Shown piece by piece: positions 17,662 to 26,471 of a DNA stretch of 64,000 nt (positions are counted from its first letter, which is position 1; the number at the start of each line of letters is the position of its first letter). The stretch spans positions 460,381 to 524,380 of the forward strand of contig NZ_JAGYPM010000004.1 of NCBI RefSeq assembly GCF_018343665.1. The letters are read 5' to 3'. Origin of the DNA: Cytobacillus citreus. Lineage in GTDB: Bacteria; Bacillota; Bacilli; Bacillales; Cytobacillaceae. The notes below the pieces were generated by a model. That model was not told the DNA's origin and did not search any database. It saw only the letters and a program-made list of their open reading frames with translations. The position numbers and the translations under genes were made by a program.

Positions 17662-19146
17662 ATGGATGACCATACGGCGATTTTAGAAGAAAACAAATTA
17701 TATCATGAGGAACCGGCTTTTCCTATTGAAATACCAGACCGCGATGATCCAAGCTATGTTGATTATATTACGATTACAAAGAGCCAATATAAAATTGGCC
17801 TTATCAAATCAATCTTTTTTACAGGCATTGCTTTATTAGTGTTTTTTGTCCCTTTAACGATAAATGGAAAAACAGATATATTATTTGGCTATATTTATAA
17901 TTATTTTGTGAACTTAGTAGGGAATTTAGGATTATGGATTGTGACTATTTTGATGATTGCTAATACTATTGGGAGTTTTTACGGGAAATTTCTCGCCAAA
18001 AAGGGGTCATTTTTCCACGAATACTATGGTCATGACTCTATATTTCACCCGTTCCTTTACCTATTAGGAGCCGTTTATACGATTATTTACACCCTTCACG
18101 TAAATTTCGCTTCCGTTACAGGTCCAGAATGGATAGTTGGGAGTGCTACTGGCGGAACGGTTATCCCGAGTATAGTGTTAGGCGTTTTTTGGATTATTAT
18201 TGTCGGAGCATTTTTCATGCCGTTTCTCTTAAATTATGGAGGAATTGATTTCGTCGGTTCCATACTAGAGCCTATTATGCGGCCTGTCTTTAAAGTTCCG
18301 GGAAAGAGTGCCATTGATGCTATTGCTTCTTTTGTCACTTCATCCTCGATGGCAGTTATTATAACGAGTAAATTATACAAAATGAATGTCTATACAAAAA
18401 GAGAAGCTGCCGTCATTTCAACCTCCTTTAGCGCAGTTAGTGTTGGTTTTGCTTTACTAGTTATTAATACAGCTGGCTTAGGAGATCACTTTTTAAAAAC
18501 GTATTTTTCGTCTCTAATCATTACGTTCATCATTACATTTTTTATGGTCAGAATTCCGCCATTGTCAAAAAAGTCAAATGAATATTCGAGTGGGAAGATT
18601 CAAACAGATGAAGACCGCACAAGTGAAACAAAGTTTGAAAAAGGCATTCTTAGAAGAGGTTTGGATCGTGCAGCCAAACGTGCCTATACAGCACAAAGCA
18701 TCTATAAAGAGATTATTTTAAGCTTAGTGGATGGATTTAAAGTGATTCCAAAGGTTTTAACGCTTTTATCAGCAGCAGGCATTACAGGTTTAATTATCGC
18801 TGAATATACGCCTTTGTTTCAGTGGATGGGTCAGGTGTTTGTTCCTTTATTGAATCTAATGGCAGTTCCGAACACCCAAGAAATAGCCCCTTCAATTCCT
18901 GTAGGCTTCGCTGAAATGTTTCTTCCGGTATTGCTCATTGCTGATAAAATTGAGTTCATTGATATTGGAGCAAGGTATTTTATTACTACATTATCAATGG
19001 TTCAGATAATTTTCCTTTCAGAAACTGTTGTTGTGATGATGGCTACTAGATTACCTGTCAAATTCTTGGAATTAGCTGTATTATTCTTGCTGAGAACCTT
19101 AATTGCTATTCCAATTGTAGCTATTTTCATGCATATTCTCTTTTAA
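17662..19146 (+). CDS. YjiH-family membrane protein (nucleoside-recognition/Gate domain)
   Basis: 494 residues with about ten hydrophobic segments. It resembles the YjiH family of Gate-domain proteins, for example FVTSSSMAVIITSKLYKMNV and KREAAVISTSFSAVSVGFAL, plus a C-terminal repeat with SIPVGFAEMFLPVLLIADKI. An acidic N-terminal tail and a charged cytosolic loop (about 300-345) separate the two halves. Gate-domain proteins are transporters or channels; uptake of the ureohydrolase substrate is the natural inference from the shared sigma-54 promoter. ATG 17662 follows GGAGGTGA. A terminator follows. Confidence 0.8.
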   Translation: MDDHTAILEENKLYHEEPAFPIEIPDRDDPSYVDYITITKSQYKIGLIKSIFFTGIALLVFFVPLTINGKTDILFGYIYNYFVNLVGNLGLWIVTILMIANTIGSFYGKFLAKKGSFFHEYYGHDSIFHPFLYLLGAVYTIIYTLHVNFASVTGPEWIVGSATGGTVIPSIVLGVFWIIIVGAFFMPFLLNYGGIDFVGSILEPIMRPVFKVPGKSAIDAIASFVTSSSMAVIITSKLYKMNVYTKREAAVISTSFSAVSVGFALLVINTAGLGDHFLKTYFSSLIITFIITFFMVRIPPLSKKSNEYSSGKIQTDEDRTSETKFEKGILRRGLDRAAKRAYTAQSIYKEIILSLVDGFKVIPKVLTLLSAAGITGLIIAEYTPLFQWMGQVFVPLLNLMAVPNTQEIAPSIPVGFAEMFLPVLLIADKIEFIDIGARYFITTLSMVQIIFLSETVVVMMATRLPVKFLELAVLFLLRTLIAIPIVAIFMHILF

Positions 19147-19155
19147 ACTTATTCT

Positions 19156-19181
19156 AAGAGCCGTTTAGGCTCTTTTTATTT
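19156..19181 (+). terminator. Terminator after YjiH gene
   Basis: AAGAGCC / GGCTCTT hairpin with a T-rich tail. Confidence 0.8.
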
Positions 19182-19319
19182 TGGCCTCCTTTTCCTGCAA
19201 CCAATTGGAAGCTTTGTCTTTCATTAAAATTATGTTAGGAGTATAATAAGGACGGTAATTATTATAATTTTCATAAAGAAATTGATATAAACACGAAGCA
19301 AAGGGGTAGGGAAACGAGG

Positions 19320-20867
19320 ATGAATATCGAAAAGTTTCAAGAAAGCATGTATCAATTAATTGTTGAAACATCAACAAAGCTTCCAAGAGATGTTCGCCGT
19401 GCGATCAAGGCTGCTAAGGAAAGAGAAAGTGCTGGAACTAGATCAGCGATGAGCTTAGCTACAATCACGAATAATATTAAAATGGCGGATGATAATGTAT
19501 CACCGATTTGTCAGGATACTGGTCTTCCTACCTTCAAAATTAAGACTCCTGTTGGAGCAAACCAGCTTGTGATGAAAGAAGCAATCAAGAATGCGATTGT
19601 ACAAGCAACAAAGGATGGAAAGCTTCGTCCGAATTCAGTTGACTCGCTTACTGGGGATAATAGCGGGGACAATCTAGGTTTAGGACTTCCAGTCATTAAA
19701 TTTGATCAATGGGAAAAAGACTATATTGATGCGCGTTTAATTTTAAAAGGCGGCGGCTGTGAAAATAAAAACATCCAATATAGCCTGCCATGCGAGCTTG
19801 AAGGATTAGGACGTGCTGGACGTGATCTTGATGGTATCCGTAAATGTATCATGCATTCTGTATATCAAGCTCAAGGACAAGGCTGCAGCGCTGGCTTTAT
19901 CGGTGTTGGAATCGGTGGTGACCGTTCTTCAGGCTATGACCTTGCAAAGGAACAGTTATTCCGTTCAAATGACGATGTGAATCTAAATGAAGATCTTCGT
20001 AAGGTTGAAGAATATGTCATGGAGAATGCCAACAAGCTTGGTATCGGTACGATGGGCTTCGGCGGTGAGACAACTCTTTTAGGCTGTAAAATTGGTGTTA
20101 TGAACCGTATTCCTGCTAGCTTCTTTGTATCTGTTGCCTACAACTGCTGGGCATTCCGTCGCCTAGGGGTTGCGGTTAACCCTGAAACAGGTGAAATCAA
20201 CGAATGGATGTACCAAGAAGGCGAAAACATCGACTTCGGTGCAACGGAAGCAGAAAAAGAAACAGCTGCAGCTGCTGAAACAAAAGCTGAGGTTATTACT
20301 TTGCAAGCTCCAATTACTGAGGAGCAAATCCGCAGCTTAAAGGTTGGCGACGTTGTTCAAATTAACGGCAGAATGTACACTGGCCGTGACGCCATTCACC
20401 ATTACTTAATGTCACATGATGCACCAGTTGATTTAAATGGACAAGTTATTTATCACTGCGGTCCTGTAATGCTAAAAGATGCTGAAGGAAAATGGCATGT
20501 GAAGGCTGCTGGCCCAACAACAAGTATTCGCGAGGAGCCATACCAAGGCGATATCATGAAAAAATTCGGCATTCGTGCAGTAATCGGAAAAGGCGGAATG
20601 GGTCCGAAAACATTGGCAGCTCTTCAAGAGCATGGCGGTGTGTACCTAAATGCAATCGGTGGAGCGGCTCAATACTATGCAGATTGTATTAAGGACGTTG
20701 AAGGCGTTGACCTAATGGAATTCGGAATTCCAGAAGCGATGTGGCATCTGAAGGTAGAAGGCTTTACTGCAGTTGTTACAATGGATTCTCACGGAAACAG
20801 CTTACATGCTGATGTGGATAAATCATCATTAGAAAAGTTAGCTCAGTTTAAAGAACGTGTGTTTTAA
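19320..20867 (+). CDS. fumA: Class I fumarate hydratase
   Basis: Iron-sulfur fumarase that interconverts fumarate and malate in the TCA cycle. Alpha and beta parts are fused in one chain of 515 residues. Cluster cysteines lie in NVSPICQDTGLPTF (Cys64), KGGGCENKN and GCSAGFIGVGIGG. The beta part begins near residue 325 (LQAPITEEQIRSLKVGDVVQ) and has YHCGPVMLK and AVIGKGGMGPKTLAAL. A short acidic, Ala-rich linker (EAEKETAAAAETKAEV) joins the halves. Codon use is more biased than in the neighbouring genes, which fits high expression. The ATG at 19320 has GGGAAACGAGG before it. Many Bacilli use class II FumC, so this may be an additional isozyme. Confidence 0.93.
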   Translation: MNIEKFQESMYQLIVETSTKLPRDVRRAIKAAKERESAGTRSAMSLATITNNIKMADDNVSPICQDTGLPTFKIKTPVGANQLVMKEAIKNAIVQATKDGKLRPNSVDSLTGDNSGDNLGLGLPVIKFDQWEKDYIDARLILKGGGCENKNIQYSLPCELEGLGRAGRDLDGIRKCIMHSVYQAQGQGCSAGFIGVGIGGDRSSGYDLAKEQLFRSNDDVNLNEDLRKVEEYVMENANKLGIGTMGFGGETTLLGCKIGVMNRIPASFFVSVAYNCWAFRRLGVAVNPETGEINEWMYQEGENIDFGATEAEKETAAAAETKAEVITLQAPITEEQIRSLKVGDVVQINGRMYTGRDAIHHYLMSHDAPVDLNGQVIYHCGPVMLKDAEGKWHVKAAGPTTSIREEPYQGDIMKKFGIRAVIGKGGMGPKTLAALQEHGGVYLNAIGGAAQYYADCIKDVEGVDLMEFGIPEAMWHLKVEGFTAVVTMDSHGNSLHADVDKSSLEKLAQFKERVF

Positions 20868-20874
20868 TTAAATG

Positions 20875-20911
20875 ATAGCTCTAGTCATTTTTTATGGCTG
20901 GAGCTTTTTTG
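20875..20911 (+). terminator. Terminator of fumarase gene
   Basis: AGCTCTAGTCAT / ATGGCTGGAGCT hairpin with a T run. Confidence 0.75.
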
Positions 20912-20994
20912 ATGGCGTTTTTTGGCATTGGATGCAGTGAATGTTTTGTTTAAGCGGCACAAACAATAAGAAAAAAATAGAGGAGGAGCCGCAG

Positions 20995-21792
20995 ATGAAA
21001 GTTATGAAGCATCTGGTCATCCTAAGTGTCATTTTTGTATTTTTTTCTTCAACTGTGTATGCCGATTACGCAAATTCTCCACTTCATTGGGGGTTTAAAA
21101 AGGGATCAAATGAACAGCCGGCAGATGCAGGCAAGTCGCTAGATGATATGCTTAACAGACTCGGAGCGTATTACAAAGGAAATCCGAGCAAAAAAGATAT
21201 TTATTTAACCTTTGATAATGGCTATGAAAATGGGTATACTTCTAAAATTTTGGACGTTTTAAAAAAGGAAAAAGTGCCTGCCGCCTTTTTTATTACAGGC
21301 CATTACTTAAAAAGTGCCCCTGATCTTGTCAAACGAATGGCTGCGGAAGGGCATATTATTGGAAATCATTCCTGGCATCATCCCGATATGACAAAGATTA
21401 GCAATGAGAGGATTGCGGAGGAATTGGAAATGGTTCGAGAGGGAACAGAAAAGCTAACTGGGATTAAGAATATGGTTTATTTGCGCCCACCCCGTGGCAT
21501 ATTCAGCGAAAGGACAATCGAAGTAGCGAAACAAGCAGGCTATATTCATGTATTCTGGTCATTAGCTTATAGGGATTGGGATGTTGACCGGCAAAAGGGC
21601 TGGCAATATGCCTATGATAATATTATGAAGCAAATCCACCCAGGTGCGATCTTACTGATTCATAGCATTTCAAAGGACAATGCCGATGCCCTTGAAAAAG
21701 CCATCCAGGATTTGAAAAAGAGGGGATATACGTTTAAAAGCTTGGATGATTTAATGATGAGTGAGACTTTTGAGGATAGGATGCTTTATTAA
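20995..21792 (+). CDS. pdaA: Delta-lactam-biosynthetic de-N-acetylase PdaA
   Basis: Sporulation polysaccharide deacetylase that removes acetyl groups from N-acetylmuramic acid on the way to muramic delta-lactam in spore cortex. It has a signal peptide (VILSVIFVFFSSTVYAD), then the PdaA-specific LHWGFKKG, the catalytic box YLTFDNGYENGYTSKILDVL (Asn replaces the second Asp of the usual TFDDG, as in known PdaA), GHIIGNHSWHHPDM with the metal histidines, LRPPRGIFSE and AILLIHSISKDN. ATG 20995 has GAGGAGG before it; upstream in-frame ATG 20941 does not. This gene places the organism among spore-formers. Confidence 0.93.
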   Translation: MKVMKHLVILSVIFVFFSSTVYADYANSPLHWGFKKGSNEQPADAGKSLDDMLNRLGAYYKGNPSKKDIYLTFDNGYENGYTSKILDVLKKEKVPAAFFITGHYLKSAPDLVKRMAAEGHIIGNHSWHHPDMTKISNERIAEELEMVREGTEKLTGIKNMVYLRPPRGIFSERTIEVAKQAGYIHVFWSLAYRDWDVDRQKGWQYAYDNIMKQIHPGAILLIHSISKDNADALEKAIQDLKKRGYTFKSLDDLMMSETFEDRMLY

Positions 21793-21803
21793 AGTGGGGA
21801 TTC

Positions 21804-21893
21804 GCGGATAAATTTGCACATCTGGCGGATATAATGCCTAAAGTGGCGGATATAATCAAATTCTGGCGGATATATTCCAAAAAGTCGCGGATA
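21804..21893. repeat. Array 1: five GCGGATA repeats at 20-21 bp spacing
   Basis: GCGGATA occurs at 21804, 21825, 21846, 21866 and 21887 (steps of 21, 21, 20, 21). Most units read TGGCGGATATAAT plus a variable A-rich segment. The array starts 12 bp after the pdaA stop codon. Confidence 0.8.
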
Positions 21894-21937
21894 TAATGGA
21901 ATGATCGTAGAAGAAAAGTTTAATGTAATTGGGTAGT

Positions 21938-22030
21938 GGCCGATATTTCAGGGAAACTGACCGATATAGTTGAAAAAGTGACCGATATATGTGAAAACTG
22001 ACCGATATTATTGAAAAAGTGACCGATATA
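21938..22030. repeat. Array 2: five CCGATAT repeats at 20-21 bp spacing
   Basis: CCGATAT occurs at 21940, 21961, 21982, 22002 and 22023 (steps again 21, 21, 20, 21). Units read TGACCGATATA plus TTGAAAAAG-like filler. They look like a diverged form of array 1 (TGGCGGATATA versus TGACCGATATA). Confidence 0.8.
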
Positions 22031-22059
22031 AGGAAAATTCTCTTTCTGAATATGCAAAA

Positions 22060-22095
22060 GAAACCCGAAATTCTTAGGAAATTCGGGTTTCTTTA
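22060..22095. terminator. Terminator downstream of the repeat arrays
   Basis: AAACCCGAA / TTCGGGTTT stem followed by CTTTAG; pdaA transcription would run through both arrays before reaching it. Confidence 0.7.
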
Positions 22096-22163
22096 GTAAA
22101 TTTCATCTTTTTTTTGATAAAATCAATTTAAATGATTATTTGGCTAAAAAAAAGGGGGCTATT

Positions 22164-23747
22164 ATGAAGTTATTCACAAATATAAGATTATCCGTTTTTA
22201 TTCCGATGTCCGTCATTCTGGTACTAGCCATCATTATCGGGGTAGTTGCACCTGAATCGTTTTATAATATTGAAAATGCAATTGTTCAGTTTGCTTTCCA
22301 AAACTTTGGATGGTTATTTCAGCTTTCAAGTGTGTTATTTTTAGGTATTTGTATATATTTAATGGCCTCAAAGTATGGAAAAATTAGGATCGGTGGTCCT
22401 GATGCGAAACCAGAACTGTCAACGTGGAATTGGTTTACGATCTCATTAACTGCAGGTATTGCAACGGGGATCTTATTTTGGGGAATTGCAGAGCCTATGA
22501 CCCATTTTATGGACCCTCCTAAAGAACTAGGATTAGTGCCAGGAAGTGAAGCGGCGGCTATGTTCTCAATGTCTCAAACATTCATCCACTGGACGTTTTC
22601 TCCATATGCGATGTACGGATTGGCAGGGGTTGGGATCGCGTTTGCTGTTTATAATGCAAAACTTCCTTATCGGGTTAGTTCTGTACTATACCCAGTGTTT
22701 GGAAAGAGAATTAATGGATCAGTGGGAGCGATAGTCGATAATATCTGTTTATTCGCTATTGTTGGCGGTGTCGCTGCTATACTTGGGGTAGGCACAATGC
22801 AAATTGCAACAGGCTTAAACGCCATTACCGGCGTCCCCAATGGAAAAATGACATGGATTATTATTGTTAGTGTAATTGTGGCTACGTACATCATTTCGAG
22901 TTATACCGGAATTAATAGAGGAATTCGTTGGCTAGCTGACAAAAACACGAAAATTTTTATTATAATTGCTATCTTTGTGTTTATTTTTGGACCAATGTCA
23001 TTTATTTTATCACTTGGAACACAGTCATTGGGCCATTACATTCAAGACTTTTTCGTTAGATCTCTGTATTTGAGTCCAATCGATGGTTCAGAATGGCCAA
23101 GATGGTGGCCAATCTATTACTGGGCAATATGGTTGGCATATGCACCAATAATGGGAATGTTTTTAGCAAGAATTTCAAAAGGGCGAACCATTAAACAGTT
23201 TATGATTATGAACGTTGGGGTACCGGCTATTTTTGGTTTTATCTGGTTTTCTATTTTTGGTGGTTCAGCCATTAATCTTCAATTAAATGGTGCAGGTATT
23301 TGGGAATCTATTCAAAAACATGGGATGGAAGTATCCGTTTTTTCCTTTTTGGAACATTATCCTTTAGCGACTATAACGAGCCTTGTTTTTATCATCACTG
23401 TGTATATATCCATTGTTACGATGGCTGACTCAACGACAACGACTATTTCTTCTTTAACAGTAAAATCCTCAGGAGGCAGAGTTTCTGAAGCTCCAGGCAG
23501 AGTGAAAATCTATTGGGGTATTATTATGTCTTCAATGGCTATTATCAATCTATTGTCTGCTAGCGGAAAGATTAGCGGGATCGATGCTACAAAGCAAATT
23601 GCAACGATAGCAGGCTTTCCGATTTTGTTTTTAATGTTCTTAATGGCGTATACAACATTAAAACTTATTACACAGCAGGAAAAATACGATGTTGCAACGT
23701 TTCCTGAATCAGCAAAGGTTACATTGGTGGAAGATTCCAAGAATTAA
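22164..23747 (+). CDS. BCCT-family transporter
   Basis: Betaine/carnitine/choline-type secondary transporter of about 527 residues and 12 transmembrane segments. Family hallmarks are GILFWGIAEPM, the aromatic WPRWWPIYYWAIWLAYAP followed by MFLARISKGRTIKQF, and VTMADSTTTTISSLT near segment 10. Substrate may be glycine betaine, choline or a related quaternary amine; no enzyme gene nearby helps to decide. The C-terminal tail is short and lacks the long osmosensing extension of BetP. ATG 22164 follows AAAGGGGG. A hairpin follows the gene. Confidence 0.93.
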   Translation: MKLFTNIRLSVFIPMSVILVLAIIIGVVAPESFYNIENAIVQFAFQNFGWLFQLSSVLFLGICIYLMASKYGKIRIGGPDAKPELSTWNWFTISLTAGIATGILFWGIAEPMTHFMDPPKELGLVPGSEAAAMFSMSQTFIHWTFSPYAMYGLAGVGIAFAVYNAKLPYRVSSVLYPVFGKRINGSVGAIVDNICLFAIVGGVAAILGVGTMQIATGLNAITGVPNGKMTWIIIVSVIVATYIISSYTGINRGIRWLADKNTKIFIIIAIFVFIFGPMSFILSLGTQSLGHYIQDFFVRSLYLSPIDGSEWPRWWPIYYWAIWLAYAPIMGMFLARISKGRTIKQFMIMNVGVPAIFGFIWFSIFGGSAINLQLNGAGIWESIQKHGMEVSVFSFLEHYPLATITSLVFIITVYISIVTMADSTTTTISSLTVKSSGGRVSEAPGRVKIYWGIIMSSMAIINLLSASGKISGIDATKQIATIAGFPILFLMFLMAYTTLKLITQQEKYDVATFPESAKVTLVEDSKN

Positions 23748-23760
23748 TCAAAGCATGTTA

Positions 23761-23804
23761 GGGCAGTAATGGTAGAAAGATGAAATACTTTACTGCCTGT
23801 TTTG
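23761..23804 (+). terminator. Terminator of BCCT gene
   Basis: GGCAGTAA / TTTACTGCC hairpin with TGTTTT. The rest of the gap to 24071 is AT-rich with no visible gene. Confidence 0.6.
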
Positions 23805-24086
23805 GTATTCAACTAGAGCTAATTTGTAAATGCTCATTTACCTTTGCTAAGCTCTTATTTAACCATAAGGTGCATTTTGGTAATTTCGATTGTCTATTTT
23901 AATGGTGAATTTTAACTAGGAATTCTATATTAAAAACAAAATCAAAAAAATACAAGACTATTGCATTAATAATACACAGGATTAATTAACTATTTTTCCA
24001 TATTTACTAAAATTTAATGATAATATCAAACCTTCTAAATAGCAATTTCTTAAAATGATAATTGAAAATAGAAGGAGGGATTATTT

Positions 24087-25040
24087 ATCAATCGAAAATT
24101 TGTATTCATTTTTACAGCAACTCTATTAATAGCTATTCTGGCAGTGTCCGCATCTCTCATAGTACCTCAATCCGAAACAATTAGTGCAAAGGAACTAAAA
24201 TTAGAAGATCAGTTCCAGCAGCTTACTCGTAATACGGATTGGCAGCAACAAGAAGAGATTGATTTGCAATTTGATGTTTATCACCCTCAAGGAATAACGC
24301 GAATCGGAGATCTCTATTATATGTCTTCTGTGGAAATTATCGAAAGTACGGTGAAGTATGAACAGCCGATTGATGGCTATGATCGCACTCCGGGGAAAGG
24401 AGTGGGTCACTTATTTGTTTTTAACCAAAATGGAGAACTGTTGAAGGACATCCAGCTTGGGGAAGGAAACATGTATCACCCAGGCGGCATTGATTTCGAT
24501 GGTGAATTTATATGGATTTCTGTCGCCGAATATCGTCCCAACAGCGAATCTATCATTTACAAAGTAGATCCTGAGACCATGGAATCGGAAGAAGTATTCC
24601 GAGTCAATGACCATATCGGCGGGATTGTTAGTGACGAACAAAACGGAAAACTTTATGGCATAAGCTGGGGTTCTCGCAATTTTTATGAATGGAATAGTAA
24701 AGGGAAAGAGCGAAATGTTCAAGAAAATTCGAGTTTCTTTATTGATTATCAGGACTGTGAAAGTGTAGGTAAAGATAAAATGGTTTGCAGCGGTATTGCT
24801 GGACTACCTACCACAGTAGGTTCTGAATCTTATGAATTAGGCGGCGTAGCCTTGCTTGATTTGAAAACGTTCAATACGATCCATGAAGTGCCTGTAACGG
24901 AATTTTCTTCACAAGGGCATGTCATTACCCGTAACCCAGTTTTCTTGGAGAATGCCGGTCAAGAGCTTCGACTTTACGCTGTTCCAGATGACAATGACGC
25001 ATCCTTGCTGGTGTATGAAACAACGAATCTTTCTAATTAA
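24087..25040 (+). CDS. DUF6454-family exported beta-propeller-like protein, unusual start codon
   Basis: Secreted or membrane-anchored protein. Repeated strand motifs (FDVYHPQGITRIGDLYYMSS, NMYHPGGIDFDGEFIWISVA, IGGIVSDEQNGKLYGISWGS, CSGIAGLP) suggest a propeller like lactonase/arylesterase folds; I recognise the DUF6454 pattern. The activity is unknown. The frame extends upstream of GTG 24144 into a good signal peptide (RKFVFIFTATLLIAILAV), with GAAGGAGGG at 24071-24079. At ideal spacing from that site the codon is ATC (24087), not ATG/GTG/TTG. Either ATC starts translation, or the start codon has mutated and GTG 24144 is used without a signal peptide. Confidence 0.75.
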   Translation: MNRKFVFIFTATLLIAILAVSASLIVPQSETISAKELKLEDQFQQLTRNTDWQQQEEIDLQFDVYHPQGITRIGDLYYMSSVEIIESTVKYEQPIDGYDRTPGKGVGHLFVFNQNGELLKDIQLGEGNMYHPGGIDFDGEFIWISVAEYRPNSESIIYKVDPETMESEEVFRVNDHIGGIVSDEQNGKLYGISWGSRNFYEWNSKGKERNVQENSSFFIDYQDCESVGKDKMVCSGIAGLPTTVGSESYELGGVALLDLKTFNTIHEVPVTEFSSQGHVITRNPVFLENAGQELRLYAVPDDNDASLLVYETTNLSN

Positions 25041-25591
25041 GAGTTGACTTGAATCAATAAAAAGGGTGACTCATAAGAAGAAAACTCCCTTAAACGATAA
25101 ATTTGATTTGCATGGTGTGGGACCTAGAGCAAACAAAGAAATTCTTCGTGCTCTTGATGCCAAAATTAATGCGATTCGATTTTAACAGATTATGAATTTC
25201 AACAAAACCAGCTAATAGAAGCTCCTCTGTTCTTCCATTATAAGGACGCGCTTGTTGACAAACTAGGTAGAAAATGATCAAACTTTTTTATGAAAATCAA
25301 ACTTAAATCTACTGAAGAAGAATCTATTTTAATTATTCTTTATTAAAATGGATTCTTTTTTATTTACTATAAAAAACAGGTTTGTAAGGTGTTTTTGATC
25401 AAACTTTTTTTCAAAGCAACATATTGTAATTTAAACGACTTTATTTGTAATTCAACATCTTTATTGTCATTCAATAACAATCGATTACGTACTTATATTT
25501 TCTCATATTATCTTTTAATTCAAACTTGGTTACAGACTTTACATGATTTAATGCTATAATTACGGAAAAATGGTTAAAGGACGGATCATTC

Positions 25592-26452
25592 TTGGAGACA
25601 ATACAAATTAAAGGGCCATATAATTTTGATCTAGTATTGGACAGGCTATCCATAGACCCTCTTAATCAAGTCGATCTGGAAAATAGATCGGTAAAAGTGC
25701 CGTTGGTTTTTGAAAACGAGCCGGTAGTAGCCGAGGTGAAAGCAACAGGAACGACGCTTGCGCCTGAATTTACGATCGAAGGAATGGAAGGAAGATTTAA
25801 AGAAAAAGCCGATAAGAGATTGGCGGAAATTTTCCAATGGCATGTGCCGCTTGAAAGCATCGCTGAGCATTTCAAAAATACCGATTTAAAAGAGATATTC
25901 AACAAGCACTATGGGACTCCCATTGTATTAGATTTTTCTCCATACAACTGTTTAGTAAAATGTATTGTTCACCAGCAGCTGAATTTAGCTTTTGCCCACA
26001 CATTAACAGAACGGTTTGTCAAAACATTTGGGTTTGAAAATGATGGGGTTTGGTTCTATCCGCTGCCAGAAACAGTTGCTGAACTTAAAGTGGAAGATCT
26101 TCGGGAACTGCAATTTAGCGGTCGTAAAGCTGAATATGTAATCGGCATTGCTAATGAAATCGTAAAAGGAAATTTAAACTTTGAAGAAATGAAAAACAAA
26201 TCTGATGAGGATATATTTAAACAATTGATCAAGCTTCGCGGAGTTGGACCATGGACCGTACAAAACTTCCTCATGTTTGGGCTTGGCAGATTGAATCTTT
26301 TTCCAGTTGCAGACATTGGAATTCAAAATGCTTTAAAAAAGCTTTACCAATTAGAAGCAAAACCATCCATAGAAGAAATGGAGACATTCTCCAAAAGTTG
26401 GGAACCTTATTTAAGCTATGCTTCTCTTTATTTATGGAGGAGCATCGAATAA
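25592..26452 (+). CDS. yfjP: DNA-3-methyladenine glycosylase, AlkA-type (YfjP)
   Basis: Base-excision repair glycosylase of the helix-hairpin-helix superfamily. N-terminal AlkA-like domain (about 1-110), then the HhH-GPD domain: CLVKCIVHQQLNLAFAHTL, LRELQFSGRKAEYVIGIANE, the hairpin LIKLRGVGPWTVQNFLMFGL and the catalytic Asp in FPVADIGIQ. At 286 residues it matches YfjP of B. subtilis. TTG 25592 is the start, with AAAGGACGG upstream; TATAAT at 25555-25560 is a possible -10. It is followed after 19 bp by rlmD, the same neighbour as in B. subtilis as I recall it. The preceding gap (25041-25591) has no clear gene. Confidence 0.88.
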   Translation: METIQIKGPYNFDLVLDRLSIDPLNQVDLENRSVKVPLVFENEPVVAEVKATGTTLAPEFTIEGMEGRFKEKADKRLAEIFQWHVPLESIAEHFKNTDLKEIFNKHYGTPIVLDFSPYNCLVKCIVHQQLNLAFAHTLTERFVKTFGFENDGVWFYPLPETVAELKVEDLRELQFSGRKAEYVIGIANEIVKGNLNFEEMKNKSDEDIFKQLIKLRGVGPWTVQNFLMFGLGRLNLFPVADIGIQNALKKLYQLEAKPSIEEMETFSKSWEPYLSYASLYLWRSIE

Positions 26453-26471
26453 TCTGGAGTGAATAACCATC

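Noticed and set aside
21804-22030. CRISPR array
   Set aside because: The repeats are only 7-11 bases, the spacing is 20-21 bp in total, and no cas genes are present.
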